A DNA stretch of 64,000 nt from Bacillota bacterium (lineage in GTDB: Bacteria > Bacillota > Clostridia > Oscillospirales > Acutalibacteraceae), in NCBI GenBank assembly GCA_023390175.1, contig JAEWDK010000006.1, positions 124,001-188,000 on the forward strand, written 5' to 3'. The notes beneath the pieces are model-generated. The model did no database searches and was not told the origin of the DNA. It saw nothing but the letters and a program-made list of their open reading frames with translations. Positions 41,787-51,385 of the stretch are shown piece after piece (position 1 is the stretch's first letter; each line of letters starts with the position of its first letter). Made by a program: the position numbers and the translations under genes.

Positions 41787-43235
41787 TCAGGCGGTCTGCT
41801 TCGCTTCCTTCCGGCCGCGCAGACGGACTGCGGTAATTACAGCGCCCACCAGGCAGATAGAAGCCGCGGCAATGTAAGCGAACCGCATCCCCGCAATAAA
41901 GGCGTCGTTTCTTCCCGCAACATACCCTGTAACATGATGTCCGATTTTCGCGCTCATAACGCTGTACAGAATAGAAGTAGAAAGCGCAATTCCGACCACC
42001 ATTCCGACATTTCGAACCAGCGCGTTTACACTTCCGCCCACGCCCAGCTTTTTCGCCGGTACCATCGACATGACCAGCGAGTTGTTCGGCGACTGGAACA
42101 GCCCGTTCCCGAGCGACATGACTGCGATATACAAACCCATAATAAAGAAGGACGGGTGCTCGTTCAGGGTAGCCATTAAAAACAATCCCCCGCTTGTCAG
42201 CGACAGGCCGATCAGCGTTAACACTTCGGAACCGATTTTATCGGAAATATATCCGCTGACAGGTGCTGACAAAGCCAGCACAAGCGGGTAAATGGTCATG
42301 AATATTCCGGCTGTTCCCGTGTTCAGCTCCAATGCATTCTGCAAATAAAAGGGAAGAATAATATTGGAGCAGGAAATGGCAATGAAGGATGTAAAGGCGC
42401 AGAATATGCTGACGGAAAACCATTTGTTTTTAAATATTTCAAGGTCGAGCAGGGGAAATTCAACTTTCCGCTCAACAAGCAGGAAGGCAGCGAAGGAAAT
42501 TGCCGCGACGATAAAACAGATTATGATAAACGGGTTGAAGTACCCGACGGTTTGGCCGTATTCCAAAGCAACAAAAAAAGGGACAGTTGCCAGCGTGAAC
42601 AGCACAGCGCCCCAAATATCCAGCTTCTCGCGTACCGTTTCTTCCTTATACTTTGATAATAATTTCAGATTGGCAGCGTAAACAAGAATGCCGATGGGCA
42701 CGTTGACCCAGAATAAATATTCCCAGGTGGCAAAGGAAATGATCAGGCTGCCGAGCGCCGGCCCGACCAGTGTTCCGAGCGCCACAAACGCGCCGTTAAT
42801 TCCAAGCGCGCGGCCCCGTTCTTCGGGGGGGAAGGTGCGGGTAATAATGCCCTGACTGTTTGCCATGGTTGCTGACGCGCCGATTGCCTGTACGGCTCTT
42901 GCGGCAATCAAAAGGGGAAGGGTGCGGGTAACGCCGCACAAAAAAGACCCCGCCGTAAAAATCAGCAGGCCGATCCGGAATATTTTGACCTGACCTTTCA
43001 AATCGCCTAATTTTCCGAAAAATAAAATACAAACCGATACGACGATCAGATACGCGCTAACGACCCATGCGATCAGACCGGTTGTAACATTCAAAGATTT
43101 TGCCATTGAAGGCAGTGCGACATTCACAATACTGCTGTCCAAAGTTGACATAAAAGTTGCCATTACCGTAATCAGCAGGACCATCCATCTTCTGTTTTTA
43201 AAATCCGTGTTTTTCTCTTCCACTGTTCTTTCCAC
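41787..43235 (-). CDS. MFS drug exporter, DHA2 (14-helix) family
   Basis: A 482-residue transporter with 14 predicted helices. Motif C-like GPALGSLI follows helix 5, the A-type loop GKLGDLKGQVKIF follows helix 2, and TLDSSIVNVALPS in helix 1 is the DHA2 (QacA/EmrB) mark. It exports drugs or other organic cations by proton antiport. No TetR-type regulator lies beside it. An inverted repeat with AATTGACTT lies about 60-95 bases upstream of the start. Confidence 0.92.
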   Translation of the reverse strand: MERTVEEKNTDFKNRRWMVLLITVMATFMSTLDSSIVNVALPSMAKSLNVTTGLIAWVVSAYLIVVSVCILFFGKLGDLKGQVKIFRIGLLIFTAGSFLCGVTRTLPLLIAARAVQAIGASATMANSQGIITRTFPPEERGRALGINGAFVALGTLVGPALGSLIISFATWEYLFWVNVPIGILVYAANLKLLSKYKEETVREKLDIWGAVLFTLATVPFFVALEYGQTVGYFNPFIIICFIVAAISFAAFLLVERKVEFPLLDLEIFKNKWFSVSIFCAFTSFIAISCSNIILPFYLQNALELNTGTAGIFMTIYPLVLALSAPVSGYISDKIGSEVLTLIGLSLTSGGLFLMATLNEHPSFFIMGLYIAVMSLGNGLFQSPNNSLVMSMVPAKKLGVGGSVNALVRNVGMVVGIALSTSILYSVMSAKIGHHVTGYVAGRNDAFIAGMRFAYIAAASICLVGAVITAVRLRGRKEAKQTA

Positions 43236-43774
43236 ATTCCTTTGCGTTCTGTTTTATCAGTTGATGAACCGCTGCTGTTTTTATCTTTTACCAAAGTCAA
43301 CCGTCAGCCTTTCACTGGCGGCAATTGACTTAAGCCTTTTATTACTATGCCCAGACAGGATTGCATTTTTCGCCCGGTTCAACGATAGGGGTTAATTTAC
43401 AATTTTTCAGCAAATATATTCTATCATAAGATATTATCGACGGCTTGACAACCGAAAATTTTTATAATATAACAAAAAACAGCAGAAAAGCACAAAAAAG
43501 GAGCACGGCTCAATACAGAGTGCACTCCCTTTTCATGGCATAAAATGAAAATTCGATTATTTACAAGTTCTTCATATGTACAAAATAAAAATGAGTTATA
43601 ATAAATATAATTTTCTAAATATAAGTTCGGGTAAGCCGTTTTTATAGTACAGGCTTCAGAACAGGAAGAATATTAAAACAAAACATTGTCCGATGCAACA
43701 CCTGAAAGGGACAAGCCGGTGAATGCCGATACAAAAAGATATGCTGATAAACGAAAAATAAAGGGGTATTGCGA
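43236..43774. other. Intergenic region with inverted repeats
   Basis: A long hairpin at 43294-43331 (arms AAGTCAA-CCGTCAG and CTGGCGG-TTGACTT) belongs to the AATTGACTT family described in the findings. A second hairpin at about 43497-43534 (AAAGGAG/CTCCCTTTT) is terminator-like. No coding frame is supported. Confidence 0.5.
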
Positions 43775-44449
43775 ATGGAAAATCGGGAAAGACCAAATAA
43801 TATAATTCAAAAGCAGCCGGGTAAAAGAAAAAAAGGTTCAAACCTGTTTTTTCCCCTTCTGATTTGTGTGGGGGCAGTTGCTTTTTATTTTTTTATTTCA
43901 CATACAGCCAACATAAAAACACCGCCGGCTCAGCCGGAGCAAAGTTCAAGCCAAGCCGTATCCTCGGCGCCCGCGCCGTCTTCTGCAAGCCCCGAATCCC
44001 GGGCGGAAAGTACCGCGTCGGTGCCAAAGACGGAAAGCAGGATTGAAAACCAGGTCAGTTTAAAGGATGCCGCAAAGCCCGTGAATATAAAGGTAAACCT
44101 TTCAGATCAAATAGTGGTGGTTTACGATGCCAAGGGCAGAGTCGTTCAGAACTTTGTCTGCTCCACGGGCAAGGAAGGCTCCGACACCCCTGCCGGCACC
44201 TACACGGTCAAGCAAAGGGGCGAGTCCTTTTACAGCAAACAGTACCAGGAAGGCGCCTATTACTGGACACAATTCCAGGGGGACTTTTTGTTCCACAGCG
44301 TTCCTTTTGATAAAAACAGAAACATGGAGCCGGAAGAGGCTGCAAAGCTGGGGAGCAAAGCTTCCCACGGGTGTGTAAGGCTTGCGCTTGAAAACGCAAA
44401 ATGGATTTATGACAATATTCCAAAAGGAACAAAGGTTGTCATTGCATAA
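43775..44449 (+). CDS. L,D-transpeptidase (YkuD family), membrane-anchored
   Basis: A 224-residue protein. One N-terminal membrane helix (about 25-45), a Ser/Ala/Pro-rich linker (to about 95), then a YkuD domain with the catalytic SHGCVRL motif (Cys near 205) and its upstream His (FLFHSVPF). It cross-links peptidoglycan by 3-3 bonds. The start is the ATG at 43775, with AAGGGG 8 bases upstream; the TTG at 43769 is too close to the RBS. Confidence 0.92.
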   Translation: MENRERPNNIIQKQPGKRKKGSNLFFPLLICVGAVAFYFFISHTANIKTPPAQPEQSSSQAVSSAPAPSSASPESRAESTASVPKTESRIENQVSLKDAAKPVNIKVNLSDQIVVVYDAKGRVVQNFVCSTGKEGSDTPAGTYTVKQRGESFYSKQYQEGAYYWTQFQGDFLFHSVPFDKNRNMEPEEAAKLGSKASHGCVRLALENAKWIYDNIPKGTKVVIA

Positions 44450-44496
44450 CCTTTGTTCCTGTGTAGAACTGTAAAAGAAGCCGGCGGCAGGGCTGC

Positions 44497-44847
44497 TTAT
44501 TTTCGCGCAGCCCCCTGTGCCAGTTCATATTTCCATGAACGGATGCCGCCCATAGTGCTGACATTTGTGTAACCCATGGCGCAAAGCTGGCTGCAGGCGG
44601 AAGCGGCACGGGCACCGCTCAGGCAGTAAACAATAATTTCGGTGTCTTTGTCCGCCGCAATTTTGGAAATGCGGGATTCCACCTGGTCAAGCGGCAGCGA
44701 TTTACTGCGGGGAATGTGGGCGCTTGCGTATTCTTCCGGCGTCCTTACATCAAGCAAAAGAATGCCGGGGTCAGCGTCCAAACGTTCTTTCGCGTCACCG
44801 GGGGAAACCTCCCGGTACATCTTCCTGCCAAATATTGTTTTAAGCAT
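44497..44847 (-). CDS. Rhodanese-like sulfurtransferase
   Basis: A 116-residue single-domain rhodanese: GILLLDVRTPEEYASAHIPR, then active-site Cys in VYCLSGARAASA, and YTNVSTMGGIRSW at the end. It likely carries persulfide sulfur. Length is normal. No clear operon partner. Confidence 0.92.
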   Translation of the reverse strand: MLKTIFGRKMYREVSPGDAKERLDADPGILLLDVRTPEEYASAHIPRSKSLPLDQVESRISKIAADKDTEIIVYCLSGARAASACSQLCAMGYTNVSTMGGIRSWKYELAQGAARK

Positions 44848-45041
44848 TATAATTCACCCATTTCCTTTTTTGTTTTTATTATATCCTGAGTTTGAAGTAA
44901 TTTCCGTAACTTTGTCACATTTTAACGGCGGCGCTGCCCCACGCCCTCCGCACGCTGCCGTTTAAAATCATAATTCATTCCGACGGGGGAATGCTGTGAA
45001 CAAACAGCGGCGAATAAAAGAAAATTTGAAAGGCGATTATC

Positions 45042-46037
45042 ATGGAATTTATTGAAAGCATTATTGCAAGGGCAAAGCAAACGAAAAAAACGATTGTTTT
45101 GCCGGAAAGCGATGATATCAGAACAATTCAGGCGGCTGCCGAAATCCTGCGCCAAAACATTGCCGATTTGATTCTGGTGGGGGACGAAGAGCAAATCAGA
45201 AAGCTGGCCGGGGATTTGGACCTTTCACAGGCCCGGATTGTAAACCCCAGGACTTCGCCCAAGCGCGGGGAGTATGTAAGTGCGTTTTACGAGCTCAGAA
45301 AAGCCAAAGGGGTAACCGAGGAGCAGGCGGAGCAAATCATGCTGGACAACGTGTTCTGGGCCGTTATGATGGTGAAAAAAGGGGAGGCTGACGGCATGGT
45401 GTCCGGTGCGGCCCACTCCACCGCGGACACAGTCCGCCCCGCCCTGCAGGTGATAAAAACAGCACCGGGCGTAAAAATTGCTTCCAGCTTCTTTGTTATG
45501 ACCGTGCCGAACTGTTCCTATGGCAGCGAAGGAACCTTCGTTTTTGCGGACTGCGGCCTTAACCGGAACCCGACCGCGGATGAATTATCGGAAATAGCAA
45601 TTGCATCGGCGAAATCGTTCAAAAACCTGGTTCAGGCGGAGCCGAAAATTGCCATGCTTTCTTTTTCCACCTATGGAAGCGGCAAGGATCCGCTTGTTGA
45701 TAAAGTGGTTGAAGCGACAAAGCTGGCAAAGCAAAAAGCACCCGAATTGGTTTTGGACGGCGAACTGCAGGCGGATGCCGCTTTGGTGGAAAGTATCGGT
45801 CAGTCAAAAGCCAAGGGCAGCAATGTGGCAGGTCAGGCAAACGTTTTGGTGTTCCCTGATTTAAACAGCGGCAATATTGCCTACAAACTGACGGAGCGGC
45901 TTGCAAAGGCAACTGCGTTCGGCCCGATTTTGCAGGGCATCGCCAGGCCGGTGAACGACCTGTCAAGGGGCTGCTCGGCAAAAGATATTGTGGGAGTGGT
46001 CGCAATTACCGCAGTACAGGCGCAGGCGCAGGGCTGA
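45042..46037 (+). CDS. pta: Phosphate acetyltransferase
   Basis: A 331-residue enzyme converting acetyl-CoA and phosphate to acetyl phosphate, the first step of acetate formation and ATP gain. The N-terminal region has MEFIESIIARAKQTKKTIVL; GAAHSTADTVRPALQ and PVNDLSRGCSAKDIV are characteristic of Pta. The ATG lies 7-10 bases after AAAGGCG. No ackA gene follows here, so the partner kinase is elsewhere. Confidence 0.95.
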   Translation: MEFIESIIARAKQTKKTIVLPESDDIRTIQAAAEILRQNIADLILVGDEEQIRKLAGDLDLSQARIVNPRTSPKRGEYVSAFYELRKAKGVTEEQAEQIMLDNVFWAVMMVKKGEADGMVSGAAHSTADTVRPALQVIKTAPGVKIASSFFVMTVPNCSYGSEGTFVFADCGLNRNPTADELSEIAIASAKSFKNLVQAEPKIAMLSFSTYGSGKDPLVDKVVEATKLAKQKAPELVLDGELQADAALVESIGQSKAKGSNVAGQANVLVFPDLNSGNIAYKLTERLAKATAFGPILQGIARPVNDLSRGCSAKDIVGVVAITAVQAQAQG

Positions 46038-46060
46038 TTTTTAAACGGCATAAAAATAAT

Positions 46061-46085
46061 AGGCGCGGGGCATTGCCCCGCGCCT
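46061..46085 (+). terminator. Terminator after pta
   Basis: An 11-bp perfect stem AGGCGCGGGGC/GCCCCGCGCCT with a three-base loop and TGTTTGC after it. Confidence 0.85.
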
Positions 46086-46112
46086 GTTTGCTTGTTGGGT
46101 TTTATTAGGAGA

Positions 46113-46586
46113 TTAAAGATCGACCTTCCAAAGGCCGTGCAGGTTGCAGTAAGCATAAACGGCAGCGTGCCTTGGGCCGCCTTTATGAATTACAAAATTA
46201 CAGGGCTGACCTTCGCAGTTTAAAATCTCTTCGTCATCTTTACCGGTATAGATAACTTCACGGTCTTCATCGTAATAAGAAAATCTTGCCTTTGGCTTCA
46301 TTCCCGGTTTCAAATATTTGATTTGAATTTCATTCTCTGTCACCAAAGCAATCCATTCAATGTAATGCTCTTCAATCATCGGGTGAGCGACGGAACCGAC
46401 AGCAACATTGATTTCACCGGTGCTTTTTTCGATAATCGGAACGTGTTTTTCCTGAGCTGCATCCGTAGAATTTGCCTCGAGCTTCGTCATATCCTGCCCG
46501 CAGCAGGTTAATGTTCCGCCGCCCGATTTTAACATTGCCACAATGTTGCCGCAGCGCTCACAGCGATAAAATACTTCATTTCCCAT
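46113..46586 (-). CDS. Desulfoferrodoxin (two-iron superoxide reductase)
   Basis: A 157-residue protein. The N-terminal desulforedoxin domain has CERCGNIV and LTCCGQDM (Fe-Cys4 centre I). The C-terminal neelaredoxin domain has the ligands in EKHVPII, AHPMIEEHYIEWI and the CNLHGLW Cys/His pair (centre II). It reduces superoxide to peroxide without making oxygen. The start is the ATG at 46586, with AAAGGATGG upstream. It complements the rubredoxin-FprA pair at 15 kb. Confidence 0.95.
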   Translation of the reverse strand: MGNEVFYRCERCGNIVAMLKSGGGTLTCCGQDMTKLEANSTDAAQEKHVPIIEKSTGEINVAVGSVAHPMIEEHYIEWIALVTENEIQIKYLKPGMKPKARFSYYDEDREVIYTGKDDEEILNCEGQPCNFVIHKGGPRHAAVYAYCNLHGLWKVDL

Positions 46587-46966
46587 ATAAAACACCATCC
46601 TTTAATATTCGTTCTTTTTGGGTTTCCGCAGACTGTTTTTCTATTACTATAATAATCCATTCTCAGAAAAAGTCAAGATAAATTTAATAATAATTATTAT
46701 TTTTATTTTATTTGATGTCGTATAATAAAATCTCAAACTTTCTATTGACAATATTAAATATAGGGATTATAATAACATCAATTCAAAACACTAGTAATTA
46801 GATATGAATAATATGAAACAGAGGCATGCTCATGAAGAATCAGTACCTTTTCAGCGCGCGGCGAACATTTTCCCGCAGGAATCGGCGATGTAGTTGCGGA
46901 TGCCTTGTGAAAATATTATAATCTGTTTTATACCGGAACCAATAATAACATATAGGAGTGATTATT
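46587..46966. other. Intergenic region before cysK
   Basis: AT-rich control region for divergent genes, followed by a GC-richer patch (46850-46910) whose reading frames have no start or RBS. A hairpin-like GGAATCGGCG/CGGATGCC segment is weak. No T-box or S-box features are seen. Confidence 0.35.
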
Positions 46967-47893
46967 ATGTCAATTGCAAAAAATTTAACGGACCTGATCG
47001 GAAACACCCCGTTGCTGGAACTCACCAATTATGAAAAAGAAAACAATCTGGAAGCCACGGTTGTTGGTAAACTGGAGTATTTTAACCCGCTGTCTTCCGT
47101 AAAAGACAGAGTCGGCTACGCACTGATCAAGGACGCCGAAGATAAGGGCCTGATCAATAAAGACACTACGCTCATTGAGCCGACCAGCGGCAACACCGGC
47201 GTTGGCCTTGCGTTTGTCGCAGCGGCAAAAGGGTATCGCTTAATTCTTACCATGCCGGAAACCATGAGTATTGAACGCCGCAGGCTTGTTTCCGCTTTGG
47301 GTGCGGAGCTTGTTCTGACCGAGGGCGCAAAGGGAATGAAGGGAGCAATCGCCAAGGCGGATGAGCTTTCAAAAGAAATTCCGAATTCCTACATACCGGG
47401 CCAGTTCGTTAACCCGGCAAACCCGGCTATCCACCGTGCGACCACCGCGCAGGAGATTTGGAAGGATACCGACGGAAAGGTTGATATTTTCGTCGCCGGT
47501 ATCGGTACGGGCGGCACCGTCACCGGTGTTGGTGAAGCGCTGAAAAAGAACAACCCGAACGTAAAGGTCGTCGGTGTGGAGCCCGCAGCTTCCCCGGTGA
47601 TTTCCGAAGGCAAATCCGGCCCGCATAAAATTCAGGGGATTGGCGCCGGCTTTATTCCGGATATCCTCAATACCGGTATTTTGGATGAAGTCGTTACCGT
47701 TGCGAACGAAGATGCGTTTGCAACCACAAAGGCCCTTGCGAAGAAAGAAGGCCTTCTGGTCGGAATTTCTTCCGGCGCCGCTGTTTACGCAGCGACCCAG
47801 CTTGCAAAACGCCCCGAAAACAAAGGCAAGCTGATTGTAGCGCTTTTGCCGGATACCGGTGAGCGTTATCTTTCCACGGGCGTATTTGATTAA
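46967..47893 (+). CDS. cysK: Cysteine synthase (O-acetylserine sulfhydrylase)
   Basis: A 308-residue PLP enzyme making cysteine from O-acetylserine and sulfide. PLP-Lys in NPLSSVKDRVG (about residue 43), EPTSGNTGVGLAF (substrate loop) and GIGTGGTVTG (phosphate loop) identify the family. The start is the ATG at 46967 with TAGGAG 8 bases upstream; a frame from 46958 is not used. It is monocistronic, with a terminator at 47918-47951. Confidence 0.95.
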   Translation: MSIAKNLTDLIGNTPLLELTNYEKENNLEATVVGKLEYFNPLSSVKDRVGYALIKDAEDKGLINKDTTLIEPTSGNTGVGLAFVAAAKGYRLILTMPETMSIERRRLVSALGAELVLTEGAKGMKGAIAKADELSKEIPNSYIPGQFVNPANPAIHRATTAQEIWKDTDGKVDIFVAGIGTGGTVTGVGEALKKNNPNVKVVGVEPAASPVISEGKSGPHKIQGIGAGFIPDILNTGILDEVVTVANEDAFATTKALAKKEGLLVGISSGAAVYAATQLAKRPENKGKLIVALLPDTGERYLSTGVFD

Positions 47894-47917
47894 TTTGTTA
47901 CCTCTCATATTTATAGG

Positions 47918-47951
47918 AAAAGCCGCGACAGATTTGTCTGCCGCGGCTTTT
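47918..47951 (+). terminator. Terminator after cysK
   Basis: AAAGCCGCG/CGCGGCTTT stem with ACAGATTTGTCTG inside and TTTTCT after. Confidence 0.85.
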
Positions 47952-48063
47952 CTGTGTGTGCGGATATTCTTTCTGAAAAATCAAAGAACAATCACAGAGC
48001 CTTCACAATTGTGTCTTACCATAGAGTATAGTATAATAGGGGTAAAGATATGGGGGGTAAAAT

Positions 48064-48756
48064 ATGTACCAGATTTTAGTGGTCGATGATGAAGCGATGA
48101 TTCGGGAACTGATTAAAAAATATGCTGTGTTTGAGGGCCATACCGTAACCGAGGCGGGGGACGGCATGGAGGCGATTCAAATATGCCGCAGCCGGCCGAA
48201 GGACTTCGATATTATTATTATGGATGTAATGATGCCCGAGCTGGACGGCTTTTCGGCAGTGAAAGAAATCCGCAAATATTCCGAAACACCCGTTCTGATG
48301 CTCAGCGCGCGCGGCGAGGAATACGATAAAATTCACGGCTTTGAACTGGGAATCGATGATTACGTGGTAAAGCCGTTTTCCCCGAAGGAACTGATGATGC
48401 GTATCAGCGCGATTATTAAACGCGCCAACCCCGCAAACGAGGAGGGCAAAAAGGAAATTGTCCGCTTTGAAGGGCTAACAATTGATTTTACCGGGCGCAT
48501 TGTACTGGTGGACGGGGAAAAGGTGGAGCTTTCCCCCAAGGAATATGACCTGCTCTTCTATTTGGTGAATAATAAAAATATTGCCCTGACACGTGAAAAG
48601 CTGATTACGAATGTATGGGGCTATGATTTTTACGGCGACGACCGCACACTGGACACCCACATTAAGCTTCTGCGTAAAAGCCTGGGCGACTGCAGTAAAT
48701 TCATTGTTACGCTAAGAGGGGTGGGGTACCGCTTTGAAACGGAAAGAACGGTTTAA
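48064..48756 (+). CDS. OmpR-family response regulator
   Basis: A 230-residue protein. Receiver domain with VVDDEAMIRELI, phospho-Asp in IIMDVMMPELDG (about residue 54), and VVKPFSPKEL. The C-terminal winged helix has LSPKEYDLLFYLVNN and TLDTHIKLLRKSLG. GGGGGGT precedes the ATG. It overlaps the kinase gene by 23 bases. The controlled genes are unknown. Confidence 0.95.
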   Translation: MYQILVVDDEAMIRELIKKYAVFEGHTVTEAGDGMEAIQICRSRPKDFDIIIMDVMMPELDGFSAVKEIRKYSETPVLMLSARGEEYDKIHGFELGIDDYVVKPFSPKELMMRISAIIKRANPANEEGKKEIVRFEGLTIDFTGRIVLVDGEKVELSPKEYDLLFYLVNNKNIALTREKLITNVWGYDFYGDDRTLDTHIKLLRKSLGDCSKFIVTLRGVGYRFETERTV

Positions 48757-50185
48757 ACACGTCAGCATTAAATGGCGCATTTTCGGGAGCTTTGCCGCGT
48801 TCACCGCATTGATTCTGATTCTCCTTTGGGTGTTTCAGGTGGTATTCCTTGACGATTTCTATAAATCCATTAAAATCAGGGAAATAAAAACCTCCGCCCA
48901 GAGCATTGTAAATAATATTAATTCAGAGGACATTTCCGCCACGATACAGAATATTTCGCAAAATACGCAGATGTCCATCATTGTATCCACAGAAAGCGGC
49001 AGCACAATGTATGAGGAGAACGCCCTTCCCAACAGCCTGATTCAGCGCCTGAGTGCTGCGGGTCTTGCGGAAGTTTACACGATTACCGAAGCAAAGGGCG
49101 GTACTTATTTTGAGCGCCTTCCCCGCAGTGAACTGCAGGCGGCGCAGCAGCCGGGCAGGGCACAGCACCCCGGTGGGGGCGAATTGGAAAGCATGATTTA
49201 TGCGCAGACCGTAACAAAGACGGACGGAACAAAGCTGCTCATTCTGCTGAACTCCACCATTTCCCCGGTTGACGCCACGGTCAATACGCTGCGGGTGCAG
49301 CTCCTTTACATTACCGGAATCATGCTGTTTTTGGCATTGCTCCTTGCTCTGTTTCTTTCCAAACATATTTCCAAGCCGATTGTCAATATCAATGCTTCGG
49401 CTAAAGCGTTTGGCACCGGGAATTACAATGTTACTTTTGACGAAACAGGCTACAAGGAAGTTTCCGAGCTTGGCCATACCCTGAATTACGCGGCGAAGGA
49501 GTTGGCCAAAACAGAGACCCTGCGCCGGGACTTGATTGCGAATGTTTCACACGACCTGCGCACGCCCCTGACCATGATTACGGGCTACAGCGAGGTTATG
49601 CGCGACCTTCCGGGTGAAAATACGCCGGAAAATGTGCAGATTGTGATTGATGAGGCGACACGGCTGACGACTTTGGTGAATGACATGCTTGATATTTCCA
49701 AGCTGCAGTCCGGCACGCAGCCATTCAACAGAACGGATTTTAATCTAACCGGAAGCATCCGTACCATTTTGCAGCGCTATTCCAAGCTGACGGATTACAA
49801 TATTACGTTCAGCGCGGATCAGGACGTGATGGTGAATGCGGATGAACTGAAAATTTCCCAGGTTGTCTATAATTTGGTGAACAATGCAATTACCTATACC
49901 GGCAGCGACAAGGTCGTTTCAATTCACCAGCTGGTCAGCGGGGGAAAGGTGCGGGTGGAAGTGCGTGACACGGGCGAAGGAATTGCGCAGGATAAGCTCA
50001 ATGACATTTGGGACCGCTACTACAAGGTGGACAAAGCGCACAAGCGTGCGCAGATTGGCACGGGCCTGGGTCTTTCCATTGTAAAAACCATACTGGATAT
50101 GCATGGCGGCGCCTATGGCGTGCAAAGCCGGGAAGGCAGCGGCAGCGTGTTTTGGTTTGAACTGGATGTCGTACCGTCGGCTTGA
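48734..50185 (+). CDS. Sensor histidine kinase
   Basis: A 483-residue kinase with TTG start (GGGGTGGGG about 8 bases upstream), inside the end of the regulator gene. Helix 1 is near 20-37, an extracytoplasmic sensor of about 145 residues follows, helix 2 is near 190-210, then HAMP, HisKA with NVSHDLRTPLTM (phospho-His), and HATPase with NLVNNAITY, DTGEGIAQD and GTGLGLSIV. It phosphorylates the regulator just upstream. The sensor domain carries a Gln/Pro/Gly-rich patch (AAQQPGRAQHPGG). Confidence 0.95.
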   Translation: MKRKERFKHVSIKWRIFGSFAAFTALILILLWVFQVVFLDDFYKSIKIREIKTSAQSIVNNINSEDISATIQNISQNTQMSIIVSTESGSTMYEENALPNSLIQRLSAAGLAEVYTITEAKGGTYFERLPRSELQAAQQPGRAQHPGGGELESMIYAQTVTKTDGTKLLILLNSTISPVDATVNTLRVQLLYITGIMLFLALLLALFLSKHISKPIVNINASAKAFGTGNYNVTFDETGYKEVSELGHTLNYAAKELAKTETLRRDLIANVSHDLRTPLTMITGYSEVMRDLPGENTPENVQIVIDEATRLTTLVNDMLDISKLQSGTQPFNRTDFNLTGSIRTILQRYSKLTDYNITFSADQDVMVNADELKISQVVYNLVNNAITYTGSDKVVSIHQLVSGGKVRVEVRDTGEGIAQDKLNDIWDRYYKVDKAHKRAQIGTGLGLSIVKTILDMHGGAYGVQSREGSGSVFWFELDVVPSA

Positions 50186-50346
50186 ATTTGAATCAGGGAT
50201 GCGCGCTGCGTTTCCCTGATTTTTTTATTTGCCCATTCTTAATCGGTTTGATATAATGTGGTATAATAACTTTGAAAAGGCTATTTTATTGGAGTTTGTA
50301 TTTCCGCCGCGAAAGACAGACGCCATAAAACAATCGGGGTGAGGAA

Positions 50347-51303
50347 ATGAATATTTCTGTAATCGGCTGCGGCAGGTGGGGCAGCTTTTTGGCCTGGTAT
50401 CTTAATCAATTAAATCACCGCGTAATACTGTATGGCCGTGAGGGTTCCGAAAAGCTGGCTGTGCTTAAAGCGAAGCGCTCGAACGGCCTTGTTACTCTGG
50501 AGGATACGATTTCTCTTACAAGTGATTTGAACGAAGCTGCCGCTTCTGCGGAAATCCTTGTGATATCCATTGGCGCACAGAGCCTGCGTACGCTGATGCA
50601 TCAGCTTTCGGCGCTGGATTTGCGCGGAAAAACCATTGTGCTTTGTATGAAGGGGATTGAAGCGGAAACCGGAAAGCGATTGACGCAAATTGTGGAAGAG
50701 TACGTACCGGATGTTCCGACAGCCATATGGGTCGGGCCGGGGCACGTGCAGAATTTCACCCGCGGAATCCCGAACTGCATGGTCATTGACAGCCGCAGTA
50801 TGGAAACAAAGGAATACCTGGTCAAAGCGTTTTCGGGGGATTTAATCCGATTCTACTACGGCACCGACCTGCTTGGCAACGAGGTAGGCGCTGCCGCGAA
50901 GAATGTGATCGGCATTGCGGCCGGCATGCTGGACGGTCTGAACAAGACGGCGCTCAAGGGTGCTTTAATGTCCCGCGGCACAAGGGAAATCGCACGGCTC
51001 ATCCGCGCCATGGGCGGGAACGAGCTTACCGCCTACGGATTAAGCCATCTTGGCGATTACGAAGCCACGGTCTTTTCCGAATTCAGCCATAATCGCAAAT
51101 TCGGCGAACTGTTTGTGCGGGGTGAAAATTACGGTGAACTGGCGGAGGGTGTGGCAACGACCACGGCACTGCTGAACCTTGGGGAACAGTATAGCACCGA
51201 GCTGCCCATCTGCAAAGCGGTGGACACGGTCATTAACGGCGGCAAGGAGCCGAACCGTGTGCTTTCCGACCTGTTCCTGCGCAGCCTGAAGATGGAATTT
51301 TAA
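50347..51303 (+). CDS. gpsA: NAD(P)+-dependent glycerol-3-phosphate dehydrogenase
   Basis: A 318-residue enzyme making sn-glycerol-3-phosphate for phospholipids. Rossmann GCGRWGSFLAW at residues 7-17, ILYGREGS, and the substrate-binding GNEVGAAAKNVIGIAAG and LSHLGDYEATVFS segments. GGGGTGAGGAA lies before the ATG. About as long as the usual GpsA (330). It forms no operon with the Mrp gene, which has its own promoter. Confidence 0.95.
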   Translation: MNISVIGCGRWGSFLAWYLNQLNHRVILYGREGSEKLAVLKAKRSNGLVTLEDTISLTSDLNEAAASAEILVISIGAQSLRTLMHQLSALDLRGKTIVLCMKGIEAETGKRLTQIVEEYVPDVPTAIWVGPGHVQNFTRGIPNCMVIDSRSMETKEYLVKAFSGDLIRFYYGTDLLGNEVGAAAKNVIGIAAGMLDGLNKTALKGALMSRGTREIARLIRAMGGNELTAYGLSHLGDYEATVFSEFSHNRKFGELFVRGENYGELAEGVATTTALLNLGEQYSTELPICKAVDTVINGGKEPNRVLSDLFLRSLKMEF

Positions 51304-51312
51304 AGAATAAAG

Positions 51313-51341
51313 TTGACAAAATTAGTATATAATCTTAAAAT
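51313..51341 (+). promoter_or_regulatory. Promoter of the Mrp/NBP35 gene
   Basis: -35 TTGACA (51313-51318), a 17-base spacer and -10 TAAAAT (51336-51341). Confidence 0.65.
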
Positions 51342-51385
51342 ATACGTGTAAAAACACATTACAATGAAAAAGGATGTATTTGATT